Source: Halopseudomonas aestusnigri
GTDB taxonomy: Bacteria > Pseudomonadota > Gammaproteobacteria > Pseudomonadales > Pseudomonadaceae
Length of the DNA: 40,667 bases
NCBI RefSeq assembly: GCF_002197985.1
Contig: NZ_NBYK01000013.1
Span: 1-40,667 of the forward strand
Direction: 5' to 3'
Positions 38,501-40,667 of this stretch are shown here, piece after piece. Position 1 is the first letter of the stretch. Each line of letters begins with the position of its first letter. The notes under the pieces are model-generated. The model did no database searches. It was not told the DNA's origin and was given only the letters and a program-made list of their open reading frames with translations. The position numbers were made by a program, and so were the translations under genes.

Positions 38501-39959
38501 TGGAGCCGACCGCTTCCTGACCGTTCTCGGCCAGCGGGCGCAGCACCTGGTCACGCTCTTCGAAGGTGACCTGGAACATCTTCATGTACTGCTTGAGACG
38601 CTCGGACGAGAGGAAATCGGAGCCGTGGTCGCGATCATCCAGCGTAGCCTGGATACGCAGCGCGTTCTCCTTCAGCCACTTGCGGTACGGATGACGGGAC
38701 TTCAGACGATTAGCCACATCATCGGTGTGCAGCACTTCGCCAGTCTGAGTGTCGACAGCCAGAATCTGACCCGGACCAACACGGCCCTTGCTGACAACGT
38801 CTTCGGGCTGGTAGTCCCACACGCCGATTTCGGAGGCCAGGGTGATATAGCCGTTCTTGGTGATGACATAACGCGCCGGGCGCAGACCGTTGCGGTCGAG
38901 CAGACAGACCGCGTAGCGACCTTCGGTCAGTACAATACCGGCCGGGCCGTCCCAGGCTTCCATATGCATGGAGTTGTATTCGTAGAACGCCCGCAGATCG
39001 GCATCCATGGTCTCCACGTTTTGCCACGCCGGCGGCACGACCATGCGGATGGCGCGGAACAGATCCATGCCGCCGCAGATCAGCAGCTCAAGCATGTTGT
39101 CCATGCTCGATGAGTCGGAACCGGTGGTGTTGACCAGCGGTGCCAGGCTGTCCAGATCGGGCATCAGATCGTTGGTGAACTTGTTACGGCGCGCCTGGGC
39201 CCAGTTACGGTTGGCGGTGATGGTGTTGATTTCACCATTGTGGGCAACCAGACGGAACGGCTGCGCCAGCGGCCACTTCGGCAGGGTATTGGTTGAGAAG
39301 CGCTGGTGGAACACGCTGATCGCGGTTTCCATTCGGGCATCGCCCAGATCCGGATAGAACTTGTCCAGATCGGCCGGCATCATCAGGCCCTTGTAGGACA
39401 CGACCTTGTGCGACAGGCTGCAGACATAGAAGTTGCTGTCGGCCTGCATGGCGATTTCAGCCTTGCGGCGCACGTAGAACAACTTGACGGCAAATTGCTG
39501 CTCGTCCAGGCCCTCGCCTGATACGAACACTTGCTCAATACGCGGCATGCTGCTCAGGGCCAGCGGGCCGAGAACCGACGGATCGACCGGCACTTCGCGC
39601 CAGCCCAGACCGGTCAGCCCCTGATCACTCAAGGCGTCGGCAAAAGCCTGTTTGGCAGCGGTGCTGGCAGCCTCGTCGGCGCCCATGAACACCATGCCCA
39701 CGGCGTACTGGTCGGGCAGTTCAACCGCCAGCGCCTCGCGGGCAACCTCGCGCAGAAAACGGTCCGGCTTCTGAATGAGCAGGCCGCAACCATCGCCGGT
39801 CTTGCCGTCGGCGTTAATGCCGCCGCGATGGGTCATGCACGTCAGCGCTTCAATTGCCGTCTGCAGCAGGTGATGACTGGGCTGGCCTTCCATGTGGGCA
39901 ATCAAACCAAAGCCACAGTTATCCTTGAACTGATCAGGCTGGTATAGACCTGCTTTCAT
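35508..39959 (-). CDS. gltB: glutamate synthase large (alpha) subunit
   Basis: A 1483-residue enzyme. The short propeptide [14 protein letters not shown] precedes the catalytic N-terminal cysteine in [11 protein letters not shown] (about residue 15), which becomes Cys1 of the class II glutaminase. Later domains: the FMN-binding synthase barrel with [36 protein letters not shown] near 870, the 3Fe-4S cluster in [15 protein letters not shown] near 1100, and the beta-helix C-terminal domain ([29 protein letters not shown] near 1330). It works with GltD in ammonia assimilation. The ATG at 39959 is chosen over GTG 39965. A sigma-70-type promoter is visible upstream. Confidence 0.97.
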   Translation of the reverse strand: MKAGLYQPDQFKDNCGFGLIAHMEGQPSHHLLQTAIEALTCMTHRGGINADGKTGDGCGLLIQKPDRFLREVAREALAVELPDQYAVGMVFMGADEAASTAAKQAFADALSDQGLTGLGWREVPVDPSVLGPLALSSMPRIEQVFVSGEGLDEQQFAVKLFYVRRKAEIAMQADSNFYVCSLSHKVVSYKGLMMPADLDKFYPDLGDARMETAISVFHQRFSTNTLPKWPLAQPFRLVAHNGEINTITANRNWAQARRNKFTNDLMPDLDSLAPLVNTTGSDSSSMDNMLELLICGGMDLFRAIRMVVPPAWQNVETMDADLRAFYEYNSMHMEAWDGPAGIVLTEGRYAVCLLDRNGLRPARYVITKNGYITLASEIGVWDYQPEDVVSKGRVGPGQILAVDTQTGEVLHTDDVANRLKSRHPYRKWLKENALRIQATLDDRDHGSDFLSSERLKQYMKMFQVTFEERDQVLRPLAENGQEAVGSMGDDTPMAVLSGRVRSVYDYFRQQFAQVTNPAIDPLREAIVMSLETCLGAERNVFEETADHANRAILSSPVISPAKWRTIMNLDERPGFARHVIDLNVAEGTPLGEAVRDIAAQAEAAVREGKTLIVLSDRAIEQGKLPVHAALAVGAVHHHLTATGLRCECNILVETATTRDPHHYAVLIGFGATAVYPYLAYEVLGDLIRTGEVIGDLYETFKYYRKGISKGLLKILSKMGISTIASYRGAQLFEAVGLADEVVDVCFKGVASRIQGARFQDLQAEQALLAKEAWNPRKAIQQGGLLKFVFGGEYHAYNPDVVRALQDAVQGDSYDKYQEYAALVNSRPVAALRDLLKVRDDQQAIALDDVEPLESIFKRFDSAGISLGALSPEAHEAIAEAMNRLGARSNSGEGGEDPARYGTERTSKIKQIASGRFGVTPEYLVNAEVLQIKVAQGAKPGEGGQLPGGKVNELIARLRYAVPGVTLISPPPHHDIYSIEDLSQLIFDLKQVNPQALVSVKLVSEPGVGTIAAGVAKAYADLITISGYDGGTGASPLTSIRYAGSPWELGLSEAHQTLRGNDLRGKVRVQTDGGLKTGLDVIKAAILGAESFGFGTAPMIALGCKYLRICHLNNCATGVATQNQHLRDNHYIGTVQMVMNFFTYVAMETREWLAKLGVRSLQDLIGRTDLLEILPGTTAKQQNLDLEPLLFSKDVPADKPQFCESPRNPPFDKGLTAEKMVEMARAAIDGRTGGEFELSLTNCDRSIGARVSGEIAKVHGNQGMASAPITFRMKGTAGQSFGVWNAGGLHMYLEGDANDYVGKGMTGGKLTIVPPKGSPFRSEQTSIIGNTCLYGATGGKLFAAGVAGERFAVRNSGAHAVIEGAGDHCCEYMTGGMVCVLGSTGHNFGAGMTGGFAYVLDMDNTFFDKLNHELVELHRISNEAMEMYRSHLTQVLTEYVTETGSAWGAEVLDNLDDYIRRFWLVKPKAASLRALLTSTRANPQ

Positions 39960-40048
39960 AGGCACTCTCTCAAAAAGCTAGTAAATTCGGGCGCGTTAGA
40001 CTCCAGATCACAGAGAAATCTGGCCCTGCGCCGGACAAAAGGGGAGTA

Positions 40049-40077
40049 ATTGTACACAGCGGCATCAGCGCCCACAA
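40049..40077 (-). promoter_or_regulatory. sigma-70 promoter for gltB
   Basis: Minus strand: TTGTGG (40077-40072), 17-base spacer, TACAAT (40054-40049), with an A-rich UP-like tract before the -35. The predicted start lies about 83 bases before the gltB ATG. Confidence 0.7.
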
Positions 40078-40149
40078 TTTTTTTTGGGCAAAAAATGCCG
40101 CTTGGGCATATCCAAATGTCGTAAATAGGAAACTTTTGCCGCCCCTGCC

Positions 40150-40167
40150 AAGCGCCCGAAGGCGCTT
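40150..40167. terminator. hairpin after the SPOR-domain gene
   Basis: AAGCGCC-CGAA-GGCGCTT forms a 7-bp stem; on the minus strand the loop is UUCG. It lies about 60 bases downstream of the DamX-like stop. No T-run follows, so termination is uncertain. Confidence 0.45.
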
Positions 40168-40227
40168 TACCGATACTGCCACAGGGTCACGCCCGCGCCC
40201 GTCAGCCTTGCACCGACGGGCTCAGGC

Positions 40228-40667
40228 TCAGCGCAAACCGCCCTGAATGTCCCCAATGCTGCGCGGCCAGGGCTTGCTGTCGCGCAGAACAGCAGGCAGC
40301 TCGGCAATTCCGGCCTGGGCAGCCTGGCGGGAAGGATAAATCCCCTGCGTGACCACAAACCAGGCGGCCCCCTGATGCGTCGTCTCGAAATAGCCCAGAT
40401 CAGGGACGCCGGCGTGCTTACCGATAAAACTGCGGGCCGCCGCTTCTGAGCGCGTACCCAGCAACTGAACCACGTATTCGGAGCCCGCGCGCTGACGGTA
40501 CCACTGCGCGTCATGCGTAACTGATGACGAAGCGGACGCGACAACCGGCGCCACAACGGGAGCAGGCGCTGGCGTCGGAGCTGGAGCTGGAGCTGGAGCT
40601 GGAGCTGGAGCTGGAGCTGGAGCTGGAGCTGGAGCTGGAGCTGGAGCTGGAGCTGGAGCTGGAACAG
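40228..40667 (-). CDS. SPOR-domain (DamX-like) cell-division protein, 5' end outside window
   Basis: The C-terminal part of a larger protein; the frame is open to the right edge. The visible part is a Pro-Ala linker (14 Pro-Ala pairs, then PTPAPAP) followed by a SPOR domain (about 75 residues: YVVQLLGTRSEAAARSFIGKH, AAWFVVTQGIYPSRQAAQAGIAELP). SPOR domains bind denuded septal peptidoglycan at the division site. In Pseudomonas the gene upstream of gltB, after aroK-aroB, encodes such a DamX-like protein, as I recall it; that is the likely identity. A GTG at 40554 is an internal codon, not a real start. The linker is encoded by an exact hexamer repeat. Confidence 0.85.
   Translation of the reverse strand, partial: VPAPAPAPAPAPAPAPAPAPAPAPAPAPAPTPAPAPVVAPVVASASSSVTHDAQWYRQRAGSEYVVQLLGTRSEAAARSFIGKHAGVPDLGYFETTHQGAAWFVVTQGIYPSRQAAQAGIAELPAVLRDSKPWPRSIGDIQGGLR
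40579..40662. repeat. microsatellite: 14 exact copies of AGCTGG
   Basis: The hexamer AGCTGG is repeated 14 times without a mismatch (84 bases). On the coding minus strand it reads CCAGCT and encodes Pro-Ala 14 times within the SPOR-domain protein. A six-base unit preserves the frame whatever the copy number. Confidence 0.97.

Noticed and set aside
40579..40662. Repeat array as a CRISPR
   Set aside because: Six-base units without spacers, in frame inside a coding region.

Overview
The window looks like core chromosome of a Pseudomonadaceae bacterium. High GC, the minus-strand order damX-like / gltB / gltD / hemE / orphan parA-like / metY (a block I recall from Pseudomonas chromosomes), and a GacA box with an Rsm-type small RNA all point this way. 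Halopseudomonas or a close relative is a reasonable guess, but the species cannot be settled from sequence alone. I see no rRNA, tRNA, prophage, insertion sequence or CRISPR.

Layout. 1-4.4 kb (plus strand): an ArsO-type flavoprotein monooxygenase, a NhaR-like LysR regulator, a small unknown protein, an SbtA-family transporter, and a YgjP-like metalloprotease that appears to start at CTG. 4.4-12.1 kb (minus): a compact seven-gene molybdenum hydroxylase operon (2Fe-2S subunit, Tat-exported molybdopterin subunit, triheme cytochrome c, XdhC-like chaperone, ABM-domain protein, MobA/MocA-like nucleotidyltransferase, nucleoside 2-deoxyribosyltransferase) behind its own LysR gene. 12.2-13.5 kb (plus): an exported beta-lactamase-fold serine hydrolase. 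13.6-18.7 kb (minus): a metallophosphoesterase lipoprotein and a SdiA-regulated-domain protein, each preceded by a PhoB-like promoter, then AMP nucleosidase and a YegP-like protein. 18.8-21.7 kb: an AraC regulator divergent from a TauD-family dioxygenase plus hydratase pair, with a two-site direct-repeat operator between them.

21.7-23 kb (minus): fructose-1,6-bisphosphatase and, downstream on the same strand, a complete Gac/Rsm-type sRNA gene (GacA box, -10, seven GGA motifs, strong terminator). 23.1-26.9 kb (minus): two tandem paralogous acyl-CoA dehydrogenases, each with its own terminator. 27.1-30.5 kb (plus): SelO and an SLC13-type permease with TrkA-C domains. 30.6-40.7 kb (minus): MetY, ParA-like ATPase, HemE, GltD, GltB and the 3' part of a SPOR-domain (DamX-like) gene whose Pro-Ala linker is encoded by 14 identical hexamers running almost to the window edge.

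Most genes are ordinary. The most informative signals are regulatory: the Rsm sRNA locus, two PhoB-type promoters in front of two probable phosphate-scavenging proteins, and the AraC operator pair. The best candidate for undescribed biochemistry is the self-contained molybdenum hydroxylase operon, whose substrate cannot be read from sequence.
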